A DNA stretch of 64,000 nt from an uncultured Pelagibacteraceae bacterium (GTDB lineage Bacteria > Pseudomonadota > Alphaproteobacteria > Pelagibacterales > Pelagibacteraceae): positions 62,001 through 126,000 of the forward strand of contig CACGWC010000002.1 in NCBI GenBank assembly GCA_902576785.1. The letters are read 5' to 3'. Below, piece after piece: positions 16,345 to 25,456 of the stretch (position 1 is the first letter of the stretch; every line of letters starts with the position of its first letter). A model generated the notes under the pieces. It searched no databases, was not told where the DNA came from, and saw only the letters and a list, made by a program, of their open reading frames with translations. Position numbers and translations under genes: made by a program.

Positions 16345-18772
16345 AATTTTTATTGTTTAAAGGTTTTTCTAACACCTCAACTGGATATTTTTGTTTTTCA
16401 ATTTCAATATATATATTTTTGTCTTTTAATGTTTCAACTGTATTTCCAGAATTGACGTATCCAAAAGAAAGATTTTTATCATAACAGAATGAATAATTTC
16501 CTGAAGTTGTTCTGCCAATTATTTTGTCATCCATATAAATAGGTTCTTCATGTAATAAAAGTGGCTCACCAGGTTTACTGTCTTTAAGAGTAAACATCAT
16601 TATCCTCTTATCTAATTTTTGGTCTTTAATTTTTAATAGAGCATCTTTTCCAATAAAGTTTACATTTTTCTTATAACTAATTGCAAATTTTAAACCTGCT
16701 TGATACTGATTTTCCTCTGGTGAAATATCATGTCCCCAGTGAACAAATCCACTTTCCATTCTCATAATATCCATTGCATGCATTCCACAATGAGATAGTT
16801 CAAAGTTTTTTCCCTCTTCAATTAGAATTTCATATAAATCCTTAGCTAAACTTGAATCAACATAAAGCTCAAATCCTAATTCACCAACATAAGAAAGTCG
16901 TTGAGCCCAAACTTTAACGCCATTTATCATGATGAACTTCCCAGTTCCAAACTTAAATTCATTATTACTAAAATCATCATTACTTATTTTCGAAATCATC
17001 TCTCTACTCTTTGGACCGAATAATCCTAGACAACAAATATCCTCTGTTACGTCTTTAAATGATACATCTTCATCTAAATACTTTAATATATGATATTTAT
17101 CGTGTTCTCTCGTTGCTGCTGAGCTTACAATTCTAAAATAATTTTTATCCATACATACAACAGTTAAATCTGTTTCTATTCCACCATCTTCATTTAACAT
17201 ATGAGTGTAAGTTGTTTTTCCAATCTCATTTTTAATGTTAGCAGTGCACAACTTTTGTAGTTCTTGGTGAGTTTTTTCACCTTTCAAATCAAATTTTGAA
17301 AATGTTGAGAAATCAAATAGACCAACATTTTTTCTTGCATTTAAAGTTTCGTGTTTTACTGAAGGGTACCAATTTTGATAATTAAAACTATATTCATATT
17401 TAGGCTCTTTACCATTTAATGAATACCACATTGGCCTTTCAAATCCTCCTGCAACTCCAAAACAAGCTCCTACTCTTTTTAATTCTTCATGATAGGGCAA
17501 AAGTTTTTGATTTCTTGATGTATTTGGTTGTTTATAAGGCCAATGCATTCCATACAGATCACCAAGCGTTTCTGTTACTCTTTCCATAATAAAGTTTTTT
17601 GATGAATGGAATTTTTGAAACCTTTTAATATCCACTGAAAATAAATCTTCATTAATATATCCATTCATCATCCATTCGGCAGTAACTCTACCCGCTCCTC
17701 CTGAACTAGCAATTCCAATGCTATTAAAGCCACAACATGTATATAGATTTTTAACTTCAGGGGTTTCGCCTAATAAATATTGAGTATCTGGAGTAAAAGA
17801 CTCTGGACCAGAGAAGAATTTTCTTATTCCTGCACTTTCTAACATTGGCAATCTATGAAATGATTTTTCTAAGAAAGGTTCAAAGTGATCAAAATCATCT
17901 GGCAGTTCACCAAACGAAAAATTGTCTGGCACTCTTCCTGTATCTTTAAAAGCCGGTTTTGCCTTTGGTTCAAAAATACCAACAAGTATTTTTCCTGCAT
18001 CTTCTTTCAAATATAAACAAGCATTATAATCTCTTAAAACGGGAAGATTTTGAGGTAAATTTTTTATTGGCTCAGTGATTATATAAAAATGTTCATTTGG
18101 GTATAAAGGAACACTAACATTAATTTCTTCACCTAATTGTCTTGACCACATTCCTGTAGCCATAACAACGTATTCACAATCGATGACACCTTTATCAGTT
18201 TCTACCCCACTAATTCTAGAATTTTTAATTAAAATTTTTTTTACAGGTGTTTTTTCAAAAATCTTTGCGCCCTCCATTTTTGCAGCTTTTGCAAGTACGT
18301 TGGTTACTCCAACTGGATCTGCTTGAGCATCTTTTGGCATATAAATACCACCCACAATATCTTCACTATGTAATACGGGATACAATTCCTTTAAACGTTT
18401 TTTATTAAGAACTTCTACTTCAACATCTGATAATTGAGCAGTTGTTGCTTGTCTTAGTAGTTCTTGCATTCTTTCTTTGGTAGATGCAACTGTGATTGCA
18501 CCATTTTGCTTCATTCCAGTTGATAGACCTGTAGTCTTTTCTAAATCTTTATAAAGATCTAAAGAATATTTTCTTATTTTTGTAATTGTTGATGATGCAC
18601 CTAATTGACCTAGAAGACCAGCAGCGTGCCAAGTAGTTCCTGATGTTAATTGATCTCTTTCAAGCAATATTACATCTTTCCAACCAAATTTTGCCAGATG
18701 ATAAGCACATGATGTTCCGGCAACGCCTCCGCCTATAACAACTACTTTAGTACTTTTTGGTAACTCTTTCAT
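16334..18772 (-). CDS. FAD-dependent dimethylglycine/sarcosine dehydrogenase-like protein with GcvT domain
   Basis: An 812-residue enzyme in three parts: an N-terminal FAD oxidoreductase (VVVIGGGVAGTSCAYHL; TTWHAAGL with H49 at the covalent FAD-His position), an FAO-M linker around residues 370-425, and a C-terminal GcvT-like folate domain (about 430-800) with GELGFELYV and GMHAMDIMRMESGF. Family members demethylate dimethylglycine or sarcosine and pass the one-carbon unit to tetrahydrofolate, electrons going to ETF. It is a distant paralogue of the gene at 30276. The actual N-methyl substrate is not known; it lies just upstream of the iron ABC genes without clear functional link. Confidence 0.88.
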   Translation of the reverse strand: MKELPKSTKVVVIGGGVAGTSCAYHLAKFGWKDVILLERDQLTSGTTWHAAGLLGQLGASSTITKIRKYSLDLYKDLEKTTGLSTGMKQNGAITVASTKERMQELLRQATTAQLSDVEVEVLNKKRLKELYPVLHSEDIVGGIYMPKDAQADPVGVTNVLAKAAKMEGAKIFEKTPVKKILIKNSRISGVETDKGVIDCEYVVMATGMWSRQLGEEINVSVPLYPNEHFYIITEPIKNLPQNLPVLRDYNACLYLKEDAGKILVGIFEPKAKPAFKDTGRVPDNFSFGELPDDFDHFEPFLEKSFHRLPMLESAGIRKFFSGPESFTPDTQYLLGETPEVKNLYTCCGFNSIGIASSGGAGRVTAEWMMNGYINEDLFSVDIKRFQKFHSSKNFIMERVTETLGDLYGMHWPYKQPNTSRNQKLLPYHEELKRVGACFGVAGGFERPMWYSLNGKEPKYEYSFNYQNWYPSVKHETLNARKNVGLFDFSTFSKFDLKGEKTHQELQKLCTANIKNEIGKTTYTHMLNEDGGIETDLTVVCMDKNYFRIVSSAATREHDKYHILKYLDEDVSFKDVTEDICCLGLFGPKSREMISKISNDDFSNNEFKFGTGKFIMINGVKVWAQRLSYVGELGFELYVDSSLAKDLYEILIEEGKNFELSHCGMHAMDIMRMESGFVHWGHDISPEENQYQAGLKFAISYKKNVNFIGKDALLKIKDQKLDKRIMMFTLKDSKPGEPLLLHEEPIYMDDKIIGRTTSGNYSFCYDKNLSFGYVNSGNTVETLKDKNIYIEIEKQKYPVEVLEKPLNNKNFKN

Positions 18773-18798
18773 ACTTAATGTGATTTATACGATTAAAT

Positions 18799-19854
18799 TT
18801 AAAAGCAAACAATATGATCGATATGGATGGGTCTTTTTATACCAAATTTTTCATCGACTTCATGTTGATGAATATGATGAGAATGCACAAAAACTGGTAT
18901 TAATTTATTACTTAATGTTTTTAACGTATAAATAAAATTTGATCCTCTGAATTTTCTATCTACTACTTCAAGTTTGAGATTGCTCGCATCATCATGCTGC
19001 AAGTCCTCTGGTTGTATTAATAATTTTACTTTAGATCCTATTGGAAATGGTCTAGCGAAATTTCCAGTTATTGTACCTAAATCCTCATTTTCAAGACTTT
19101 TCGGACTGGTAACTTCTGCTGGTATTAATGTGCCTCTATTTAAAAAATTAACTACCTCTACTGAATTTGGCAAATGATAAACATTATATGGATCATCATA
19201 TTGCTTTAATTCACCATCTAATATTATTCCACATTTACTGCCTAGATAAAAAGCTTCATAAGAATCGTGTGTTACAATTATTGTAGTTATTTTAGAATTT
19301 GTTAAAATTTGTTTTAATTCAACTTGAATTTCCTCCTTAAAACTTTGATCTACATTTGATAATGGCTCATCAAGCATTAATAAATCAGGTTGAGAAACTA
19401 AAGATCTTGCTAGAGATGCTCTTTGGGCTTCGCCAGCACTTATCTCATGCGGAAATTTATTTAATATTTTGTTTAAGTTTAAAAAATTAATTACTTCTTT
19501 AGTTTGTATTTTTTTATCATCTTTCACTCTATCTGAGCCAAGATTAATATTTTTTTCTATATTGTAATGAGGAAATAAGCTGTTCTCTTGAAATGATAGA
19601 GCAATATTACGATTTTCTGGTTCGATATGAATATTTTCAGAAGAAATTGTTCTGCCTTTTAGATTAATTTTACCTTTATTAATTTTTTCTAAACCTGCAA
19701 TAGTTCTTAATATTGTGGTTTTACCTATGCCTGAGGGACCAAGTAAACATACAATTTCACCTTCATTTTCAATTTTTAAAGAAACGTTATTTACTTTATT
19801 TTTCCCGCCAGCAGCAAAAGATACATTTTCAATTTCAAAAAAATTATTAGCCAT
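18799..19854 (-). CDS. fbpC: Iron(III) ABC transporter ATP-binding protein
   Basis: A 351-residue ATPase with Walker A LLGPSGIGKTT, signature ISAGEAQRASLARS (variant of LSGGQ), Walker B LLMLDEPLSNVD and H-loop VTHDSYEA. A C-terminal TOBE-like domain (about residues 245-350) is typical of FbpC/AfuC. It is the last gene of the fbpA-small ORF-fbpB-fbpC operon; its ATG overlaps the permease stop by one base. The ISAGE substitution in the signature motif departs from the usual LSGGE/Q. Confidence 0.9.
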   Translation of the reverse strand: MANNFFEIENVSFAAGGKNKVNNVSLKIENEGEIVCLLGPSGIGKTTILRTIAGLEKINKGKINLKGRTISSENIHIEPENRNIALSFQENSLFPHYNIEKNINLGSDRVKDDKKIQTKEVINFLNLNKILNKFPHEISAGEAQRASLARSLVSQPDLLMLDEPLSNVDQSFKEEIQVELKQILTNSKITTIIVTHDSYEAFYLGSKCGIILDGELKQYDDPYNVYHLPNSVEVVNFLNRGTLIPAEVTSPKSLENEDLGTITGNFARPFPIGSKVKLLIQPEDLQHDDASNLKLEVVDRKFRGSNFIYTLKTLSNKLIPVFVHSHHIHQHEVDEKFGIKRPIHIDHIVCF

Positions 19855-21464
19855 TAGTCTTTCAAAATAAATTTAGACGTAATCAAAATAAATGTACTTG
19901 CAATTAATATCAAGAATAATGATGGAACTGCTGCAGCCTCTAAGAGATCTTGAGATGCAAAAATATATGCTGTTGTAGCGAATGTTTCAAAGTTAAATGG
20001 TCTCAATATCAAAGTTATAGGTAATTCTTTTATTACTTCTATAGTAATCAATATCCCTATAAGAAAAATAGAATTTTTTAAATAAGGAACATGAATTCCT
20101 AAAAAAGTTTTTATTTTCGAGTAACCAAGAAGATAAGAACTTTCATCAATAGACCTATTTATTCTTTCATAACCCGTTTTCAAACCGTTATAAGCTAATG
20201 AATAAAATCTGATAAAATAAACTATTACTAAACCAAAAATAGATCCTATAAATACTCTCTTTATAGAATTAAATTCAAAGGCTTTTATAAAAGTGTTATC
20301 AAACCAAGCAATAAAAGTGATGAATGCTACAGCTAAAATTACACCAGGAATTGCATAACCAGTAATAGAAAATGTTGTAAGATAATTTAAGAATTTACTT
20401 TTAGTTACTCTGTTTCCATAATTTGAAATAAATGAAAAAATTACTAGAACAACACTTGATAAAAATACCAAGTAAATTGTGTTTATAAATAATTGAAAAG
20501 TATTTAAATCAAATAAATTTTTTGGAAAAATTATTGTCCAATAAAACATTTGTAAAACAGGGAATAAAAAGCTGATTAAAAAAACTAAAAAACAAAATCC
20601 GAATGTTAAAGATCCTTTTGAAAAGTTTAATTTAATTTTCTTCTTTTCTTTAATTCCTCCCTTAACTGGAGAGTGATATTGAGCTTTTTTTCTTGAAATA
20701 TTCTCAATAAAAAAAAGTCCTAATATAAATAATAGCAAAAAAAATGAGAGCTGATTTGCAAAAGCTAAATCATCAAAAGATATCCATGAATCATATATTC
20801 CAGTAGTAAGAGTTGCTATTCCAAAAAATGATACTGCTCCAAAATCTGATAATGTTTCCATAGCAACTAAGGCTAATCCAGCAACTATCGCTGGTCTTGC
20901 AGATGGTAAAATGATTTTAAAGAAAGACTTATATTTTGAAAAACCTAGATTTTGTCCTAATTCTATTAAATTTTGAGACTGATAATGAAAAGATGCTCTA
21001 GTTAGAACATAAACATATCCAAATAGTGAAAAAGAAATAGATAAAATAGCACCAAGCATACCATCAAATTTTGGGATGGATTGATTGTATTCACCAGGTC
21101 CAAATAAAGATTTCAATATTGAATATAGTGTTCCAAAGTTTTCAAAAAAAGCAGTTAATGAATAAGCATAAATGTAAGCAGGTACTGCAAAAGATAATAT
21201 TAAAGCCCATTTAAAAAATTTAACGCCTGGAAATTCATAAAATGATACTACATATGCACAGCCTACACCTAAGATTAATGTCAGAAATAAAACTCCTAAA
21301 AGTAATATTAAAGAATTATAAATATATTCAATTAAAAATGTATTTTTTAAAATATCAAAGTAATTAGTTGTTTCTTGGAAGAAACTTGCAAACACAGTCA
21401 AAATTGGAATTGCGACAACAAATGAAACTAAAAATGAAGAAAGGTACCATGAATTAAATTTCAT
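19854..21464 (-). CDS. fbpB: Iron(III) ABC transporter permease (duplicated)
   Basis: A 536-residue permease with about twelve transmembrane segments in two homologous halves, the usual FbpB/AfuB/FutB architecture. EAA-type loops are visible in each half (LIELGQNLGFSKYKSF and IDESSYLLGYSKIKTF). It lies between the binding protein plus microprotein upstream and the ATPase downstream, completing an iron(III) importer. Confidence 0.92.
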   Translation of the reverse strand: MKFNSWYLSSFLVSFVVAIPILTVFASFFQETTNYFDILKNTFLIEYIYNSLILLLGVLFLTLILGVGCAYVVSFYEFPGVKFFKWALILSFAVPAYIYAYSLTAFFENFGTLYSILKSLFGPGEYNQSIPKFDGMLGAILSISFSLFGYVYVLTRASFHYQSQNLIELGQNLGFSKYKSFFKIILPSARPAIVAGLALVAMETLSDFGAVSFFGIATLTTGIYDSWISFDDLAFANQLSFFLLLFILGLFFIENISRKKAQYHSPVKGGIKEKKKIKLNFSKGSLTFGFCFLVFLISFLFPVLQMFYWTIIFPKNLFDLNTFQLFINTIYLVFLSSVVLVIFSFISNYGNRVTKSKFLNYLTTFSITGYAIPGVILAVAFITFIAWFDNTFIKAFEFNSIKRVFIGSIFGLVIVYFIRFYSLAYNGLKTGYERINRSIDESSYLLGYSKIKTFLGIHVPYLKNSIFLIGILITIEVIKELPITLILRPFNFETFATTAYIFASQDLLEAAAVPSLFLILIASTFILITSKFILKD

Positions 21465-21500
21465 ATATTATAATCCGCCTTATAATCATGAAAATCAAAA

Positions 21501-21534
21501 GTGCCCATGGTTTAGGAGACCAAACCATAGGCAC
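21501..21534 (-). terminator. Intercistronic hairpin in the iron operon
   Basis: A near-perfect inverted repeat (5-bp GTGCC/GGCAC, one mismatch, then 7-bp ATGGTTT/AAACCAT, with a further short GG/CC pair in the loop) lies 14 bases after the stop of the Cys-rich small gene and before fbpB. No T-tract follows, so partial attenuation or 3'-end protection of the fbpA message is more likely than full termination. Confidence 0.6.
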
Positions 21535-21547
21535 AAACTTTAGAAAA

Positions 21548-21721
21548 TCAAAAATTAAATACTTTTAGGATATGCGGAACCTCCTTAGTTTTAATTTCAG
21601 ACAATTTTCTATTATTTACACGTTTATTGATTTTTTCACACTCCGAAGCACATGCAGGACAGGCTTTGGAAGATTTATTATAATCAACTTCTGTATTAAA
21701 TTTTTTTTTAACAGCTATCAT
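21548..21721 (-). CDS. Cys-rich microprotein in the iron-uptake operon (57 aa)
   Basis: The ATG (21721-21719) directly follows the fbpA stop with no gap, opening a 57-codon frame to TGA. The product starts MIAVKKKFNTEV, is basic, and carries CPACASEC at residues 21-28, three cysteines spaced C-x2-C-x3-C, which could bind iron, zinc or an Fe-S cluster. No signal peptide or membrane segment, so cytoplasmic. I do not recognise the family. Position between fbpA and fbpB, in the same Fur-associated transcript, suggests a role in iron handling or sensing; this is inference. Confidence 0.6.
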   Translation of the reverse strand: MIAVKKKFNTEVDYNKSSKACPACASECEKINKRVNNRKLSEIKTKEVPHILKVFNF

Positions 21722-22744
21722 TTACTTCCAACCGGCAGCCAACATTACTTCTAATGCATCAGCTTGTTTTGCACTGTATGACTTAACACTTGTTTTAGTG
21801 TCCATTACAAAGTTCATCTCTTTGCCAGGAACTAAATCATTAGGTGTTACACCATCGATCATTGGATACTCAAAAGTATTATTTACAATGTGATTTTGAG
21901 CCTCTGTTGATAATAAAAACTCAACTAATTTTACAGCATTAGCTTTGTTTGGTGCATATTTAAGCATTCCAGCTCCACTAATATTAATGTGCGTTCCTCT
22001 ATCTTGTTGATTAGGGAAAAAAGGCATTACTTTTTTTGCTGCTTCTTGTTGTTCAGCACCTTTTTTTCCAGATAACATCAATGCATGATAGTATGTGTTT
22101 GCAACAGCAATATCAGCTTCTCCAGCTGCAACAGCCATGATTTGAGCACGGTCGTTACCTTTTGGAGTTCTTGCCATGTTTGCCACAACAGCTTTAGACC
22201 ATTCTGCAGTTTTTGCTTTACCATTATTCTTAACAAGTGAAGCAACTAAAGATTGGTTATAAATGTTGTTAGATTTTCTAATTACTAATCTACCTTTCCA
22301 TTTTGGATCAGCTAGACCTTCGTAAGTCATGCCATTTAGTTCATTTGCATTTACTCTTTCAGGTGAATAATAAATTATTCTTGCTCTCTTAGCTATTCCA
22401 GTCCATTTAGCAGATCTAAATTGTGCAGGTACAGCATCCTTAATAGCTTTTGACCAACCAGCGTTTTGCATCATGCCTTTAGCTGCAAATGCACCTAATC
22501 TTCCAGCATCAGCTGTGATGTATAAATCTCCAACACAGTCTGCTCCCTCTTCTGTAATTCTTTTTTGCAGGGCTTTATCTTTACCTGATACTACGTTTAC
22601 TTTAATTCCTGTTGCTGCTGTGAACTTTTCATATAATTGAATGTCAGAATCATAGTGTCTTGCACTAAAAATATTGACCTCAGCTGCAATCGTAAAACTT
22701 GAAATTAAAGCAAAAAACAATGAAATTATTGTTAATTTTCTCAT
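21722..22744 (-). CDS. fbpA: Periplasmic iron(III)-binding protein (FutA/FbpA-like)
   Basis: The start is placed at 22744, where TTAAGGAG precedes the ATG and a clean signal peptide begins (MRKLTIISLFFALISSF...AAEVN); an in-frame ATG at 22813 would add 23 residues and lies within the operator region. The 340-residue product has SARHYDSD near the mature N-terminus, SNNIYNQSLV and ANTYYHALM, the tyrosine and histidine ligands of the FutA/FbpA group. It captures ferric iron in the periplasm. Followed directly by a Cys-rich microprotein and, past a hairpin, the permease and ATPase. Confidence 0.93.
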   Translation of the reverse strand: MRKLTIISLFFALISSFTIAAEVNIFSARHYDSDIQLYEKFTAATGIKVNVVSGKDKALQKRITEEGADCVGDLYITADAGRLGAFAAKGMMQNAGWSKAIKDAVPAQFRSAKWTGIAKRARIIYYSPERVNANELNGMTYEGLADPKWKGRLVIRKSNNIYNQSLVASLVKNNGKAKTAEWSKAVVANMARTPKGNDRAQIMAVAAGEADIAVANTYYHALMLSGKKGAEQQEAAKKVMPFFPNQQDRGTHINISGAGMLKYAPNKANAVKLVEFLLSTEAQNHIVNNTFEYPMIDGVTPNDLVPGKEMNFVMDTKTSVKSYSAKQADALEVMLAAGWK

Positions 22745-22813
22745 TCTACTCCTTAAATTTATATTTATATTAAACGTAATTTGTCCTGCAATGCGGATGA
22801 TAACTATTCTCAA

Positions 22814-22828
22814 TGAAAATGATTATCA
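22814..22828 (-). promoter_or_regulatory. Candidate Fur box upstream of fbpA
   Basis: TGAAAATGATTATCA matches the 7-1-7 Fur consensus TGATAATNATTATCA at 13 of 14 defined positions. It lies 70 bases upstream of the fbpA ATG and downstream of the lysR stop, in the only sizeable gap before the iron operon. This predicts repression of iron uptake when iron is plentiful. Based on sequence match and position only. Confidence 0.7.
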
Positions 22829-22855
22829 ATTGCAATATTGTCGCAATTGATAATC
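22821..22855. promoter_or_regulatory. 13-bp perfect inverted repeat overlapping the Fur box
   Basis: GATTATCAATTGC is followed after 9 bases by its exact reverse complement GCAATTGATAATC. The left arm overlaps the Fur box; the right arm and following TCGCAATT add a further half-site. It could hold two adjacent dimers of Fur, or a second regulator such as Irr or the neighbouring LysR protein. Confidence 0.65.
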
Positions 22856-22889
22856 AATCGCAATTAGTACTGTTTTTTGGTTAAATTAT

Positions 22890-23780
22890 TTAAAATTCCC
22901 ACTCAGAAATTTTACTGTAAAGGAAGTTTCTAAAAGCTTGAACTCTAGCAACATTTTTAAGTGATTGAGGATATACAAAGTGTGCCTCAGTAGTTGGACC
23001 TTGAACGCTTGGTAAAACTTTAACGATATTTGGTTGTTTCACAGTTAAGTAATCTGGAATTGCAGCTAGTCCTACACCGCTTTGAACAGCTAATAGTAAA
23101 CCATAAACACTATTCACTCTCATTACTGTTTTTCTTTTTTTATTATCTTTCATTCCAAGTTTTAATGCCCAATCTGGATTATAAACTGGAGATGGAGCTC
23201 CTCTACCAAATGAAATAAAGTTGTGCTTATTCAAGTCATTAACTGTCTTAGGATATCCATGTTTTTCTAAGTATTTTGGTGATCCGTAGATGTGATAATT
23301 AATATCTATGAGCTTTTTTTGAATATAATTAAGTTGTTTCGGTCTTCTCATAAATATTCCAATATCTGCTTGTCTTGTGCTTAAATCTAACTCCCTATCA
23401 TCAAATATGAGTTCAACTTCAATTTCTGGATTTAATTGCATAAATTCTTGTATTCTTGGCGTCAGCCAAGTTGTTCCAAAACTAACAACGGTTGTTACTG
23501 ATAGTTTTCCGGATGGTTTATGTTTTTTATCTCCTAAAGTTGTTTCTACCTCTTTTAATTTGGAGATAACTTCATGAGCTGTTTTAAATACATATTCTCC
23601 ATTTTCAGTTAGTGTTAAACCTCTAGCATGACGTTCAAATAATTTAACTTTTAAATCTTCTTCTAAAGATTGAATTTGTCTACTAATTGCAGATTGACTT
23701 AGATTTAGAATTACTGTTGCACTAGTAAAGCTACCTGCCTCAGCAACTGCATGAAATATCTTTAATTTATCCCAATCCAT
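22890..23780 (-). CDS. LysR-family transcriptional regulator
   Basis: A 296-residue LysR protein: N-terminal winged helix-turn-helix (LKIFHAVAEAGSFTSAT...LNLSQSAISRQIQSLE) and a C-terminal substrate-binding-like effector domain (about 90-295). Its ATG overlaps the acuI stop by one base (TAATG), so it is expressed with folE and acuI, and it lies just upstream of the iron operon promoter. Target genes and effector are unknown; neighbours acuI and the iron genes are candidates. Confidence 0.92.
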   Translation of the reverse strand: MDWDKLKIFHAVAEAGSFTSATVILNLSQSAISRQIQSLEEDLKVKLFERHARGLTLTENGEYVFKTAHEVISKLKEVETTLGDKKHKPSGKLSVTTVVSFGTTWLTPRIQEFMQLNPEIEVELIFDDRELDLSTRQADIGIFMRRPKQLNYIQKKLIDINYHIYGSPKYLEKHGYPKTVNDLNKHNFISFGRGAPSPVYNPDWALKLGMKDNKKRKTVMRVNSVYGLLLAVQSGVGLAAIPDYLTVKQPNIVKVLPSVQGPTTEAHFVYPQSLKNVARVQAFRNFLYSKISEWEF

Positions 23781-24781
23781 TATTTATTTACATCCACTAC
23801 TATTTTATTTTTTAAATTTCCTTTTAATATATCAGGATAGATATTTAATAATTCGTCTAATCCAATAGTATTTACTGATTTTTCTAAAATATCAAAATCT
23901 AGCAAAGCAGGGAATTCTCCCCATACAAACTCTTTTCTTTTTTTACTGATATTAACCGAGTCTACTCCCCATAATTTGACTGCTCTTAATATAAATGGAA
24001 TTACTGATGTATTTAATTTATTGCCACTAGCATTTCCACATATAGCAACAATTCCTTTTGGTTTAGTTTGAGCTATTGCATTAGATAAAATGTTACCACC
24101 GACGGTATCTACAACTCCATCCCATGTTCCTTTATCTATTAATCTTGCTTCACCCTCAAATTCTTTACGATCTATAACGTTTTTTGCACCAAGTTCTTTT
24201 AAGTAATCTGCTTTATCTGGTTTACCAGTTATAGCTGTTACATTAATTCCCATCTTTGCAAGAACCATTACTGCTACCATACCAACTCCACCTGTAGAAC
24301 CTGTTACCAATACATCATTTACTTTTGATTGCATCAATAGTTCCTCTCTTGCTTTAACTGCAAAGGCACATAACAATCCTGTAAGACCAGCAGTTCCTAG
24401 AATCATAGCTTGTTTATTTGTCATTCCCTCAGGTGTTTTTGTAATATGATCTTTTTTAACTTTTGCGTATTGAGAATATCCACCATCAAAAAGTTCACCT
24501 GCTCTACAACCTGTTAATATAACTCTGTCTCCTTCTTTAAATTCTTCACCATCTCCTTGTGCAACAGTTCCAGAAAAATCAATACCAGGTATTCTTGGAT
24601 ACTCTTTAACTAATTTACCACCATCTTTTAGTATCATTGCATCTTTCCAATTAAGATCGGAATAATCTATCTTAACTAGCACCTCACCATCTTTAAAATG
24701 ATCTAAACTTAGTTCTTTGACTTCTCTTGTAAAATTTTCGTTCTGATTGTTTATTACAACTGCTTTAAATGAGTCCGCCAT
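23780..24781 (-). CDS. acuI: Acryloyl-CoA reductase-type zinc-free MDR oxidoreductase
   Basis: A 333-residue medium-chain dehydrogenase/reductase of the YhdH/AcuI group: SDLNWKDAMILKDGGK, YPRIPGIDFSGTV, ILGTAGLTGLLC and the NADP-binding VTGSTGGVGMVAV. AcuI reduces toxic acryloyl-CoA to propionyl-CoA, protecting cells that cleave DMSP. It sits between folE (15 bases upstream) and lysR (overlapping). No DMSP lyase is in the window, so the physiological acrylate source is elsewhere or external. Confidence 0.88.
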   Translation of the reverse strand: MADSFKAVVINNQNENFTREVKELSLDHFKDGEVLVKIDYSDLNWKDAMILKDGGKLVKEYPRIPGIDFSGTVAQGDGEEFKEGDRVILTGCRAGELFDGGYSQYAKVKKDHITKTPEGMTNKQAMILGTAGLTGLLCAFAVKAREELLMQSKVNDVLVTGSTGGVGMVAVMVLAKMGINVTAITGKPDKADYLKELGAKNVIDRKEFEGEARLIDKGTWDGVVDTVGGNILSNAIAQTKPKGIVAICGNASGNKLNTSVIPFILRAVKLWGVDSVNISKKRKEFVWGEFPALLDFDILEKSVNTIGLDELLNIYPDILKGNLKNKIVVDVNK

Positions 24782-24796
24782 GTTTATCAGTAAATA

Positions 24797-25399
24797 TTAT
24801 TTTGCAATAAATCGCAAATATCTATTTTGATAACTTAAATCGTCTTTAAACTGTCCAAGATAAAAATTTGTAACTGTGGTAGCTTGCTCTTTTTTTATAC
24901 CTCTCATAGTCATACACTGATGAGTTGAATCTATTGTTACCGCAACTCCTTTTGCATCCAACGACTCCATTAAAGTATTAGCGATCTGAACAGTTAATCT
25001 TTCTTGTGTTTGTAATCTTTTAGAAAATACTTCTACTACTCTTGCTATTTTACTTAATCCTACAACTCTTTGATTTGGAATGTATGCTACATGAGCAATT
25101 CCTATAATTGGTGCCATGTGATGTTCACAATGACTTTGAACTGAAATATTTTTCTGAACAACCATATCGCTATAGCCTTCAACATCACCAAATGTTTTAT
25201 CTAAAACTGCTTTAGGATCTTCTTTGTATCCCTTGAAATATTCTTTAAATGCTTTTGTTACTCTTTTTGGAGTTTCCAATAAACCTTCTCTGGTAGGATC
25301 TTCACCTAACCACTTAAGAATTTTAACGAAAGCTTCTTCAGCTTCCTTGTCTGTTACATCGTTAATTTTTTTTTCGTTTTCGTTTTTTACTAATTTCAT
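24797..25399 (-). CDS. folE: GTP cyclohydrolase I
   Basis: A 200-residue enzyme with EEAFVKILKWLGEDPTREGL, the zinc-site SHCEHHMAPIIG and GLSKIARVVEVFSKRLQTQERLT, all diagnostic. It makes dihydroneopterin triphosphate, the first step of folate synthesis, fitting the strong folate dependence of the C1 enzymes in this window. First gene of the folE-acuI-lysR unit; divergent from hisI with about 57 bases between. Confidence 0.97.
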   Translation of the reverse strand: MKLVKNENEKKINDVTDKEAEEAFVKILKWLGEDPTREGLLETPKRVTKAFKEYFKGYKEDPKAVLDKTFGDVEGYSDMVVQKNISVQSHCEHHMAPIIGIAHVAYIPNQRVVGLSKIARVVEVFSKRLQTQERLTVQIANTLMESLDAKGVAVTIDSTHQCMTMRGIKKEQATTVTNFYLGQFKDDLSYQNRYLRFIAK

Positions 25400-25456
25400 G
25401 ACGTGCTTTTATATATATAAAACCTTAATTTTAAAATATTTATTATATTTATTATT

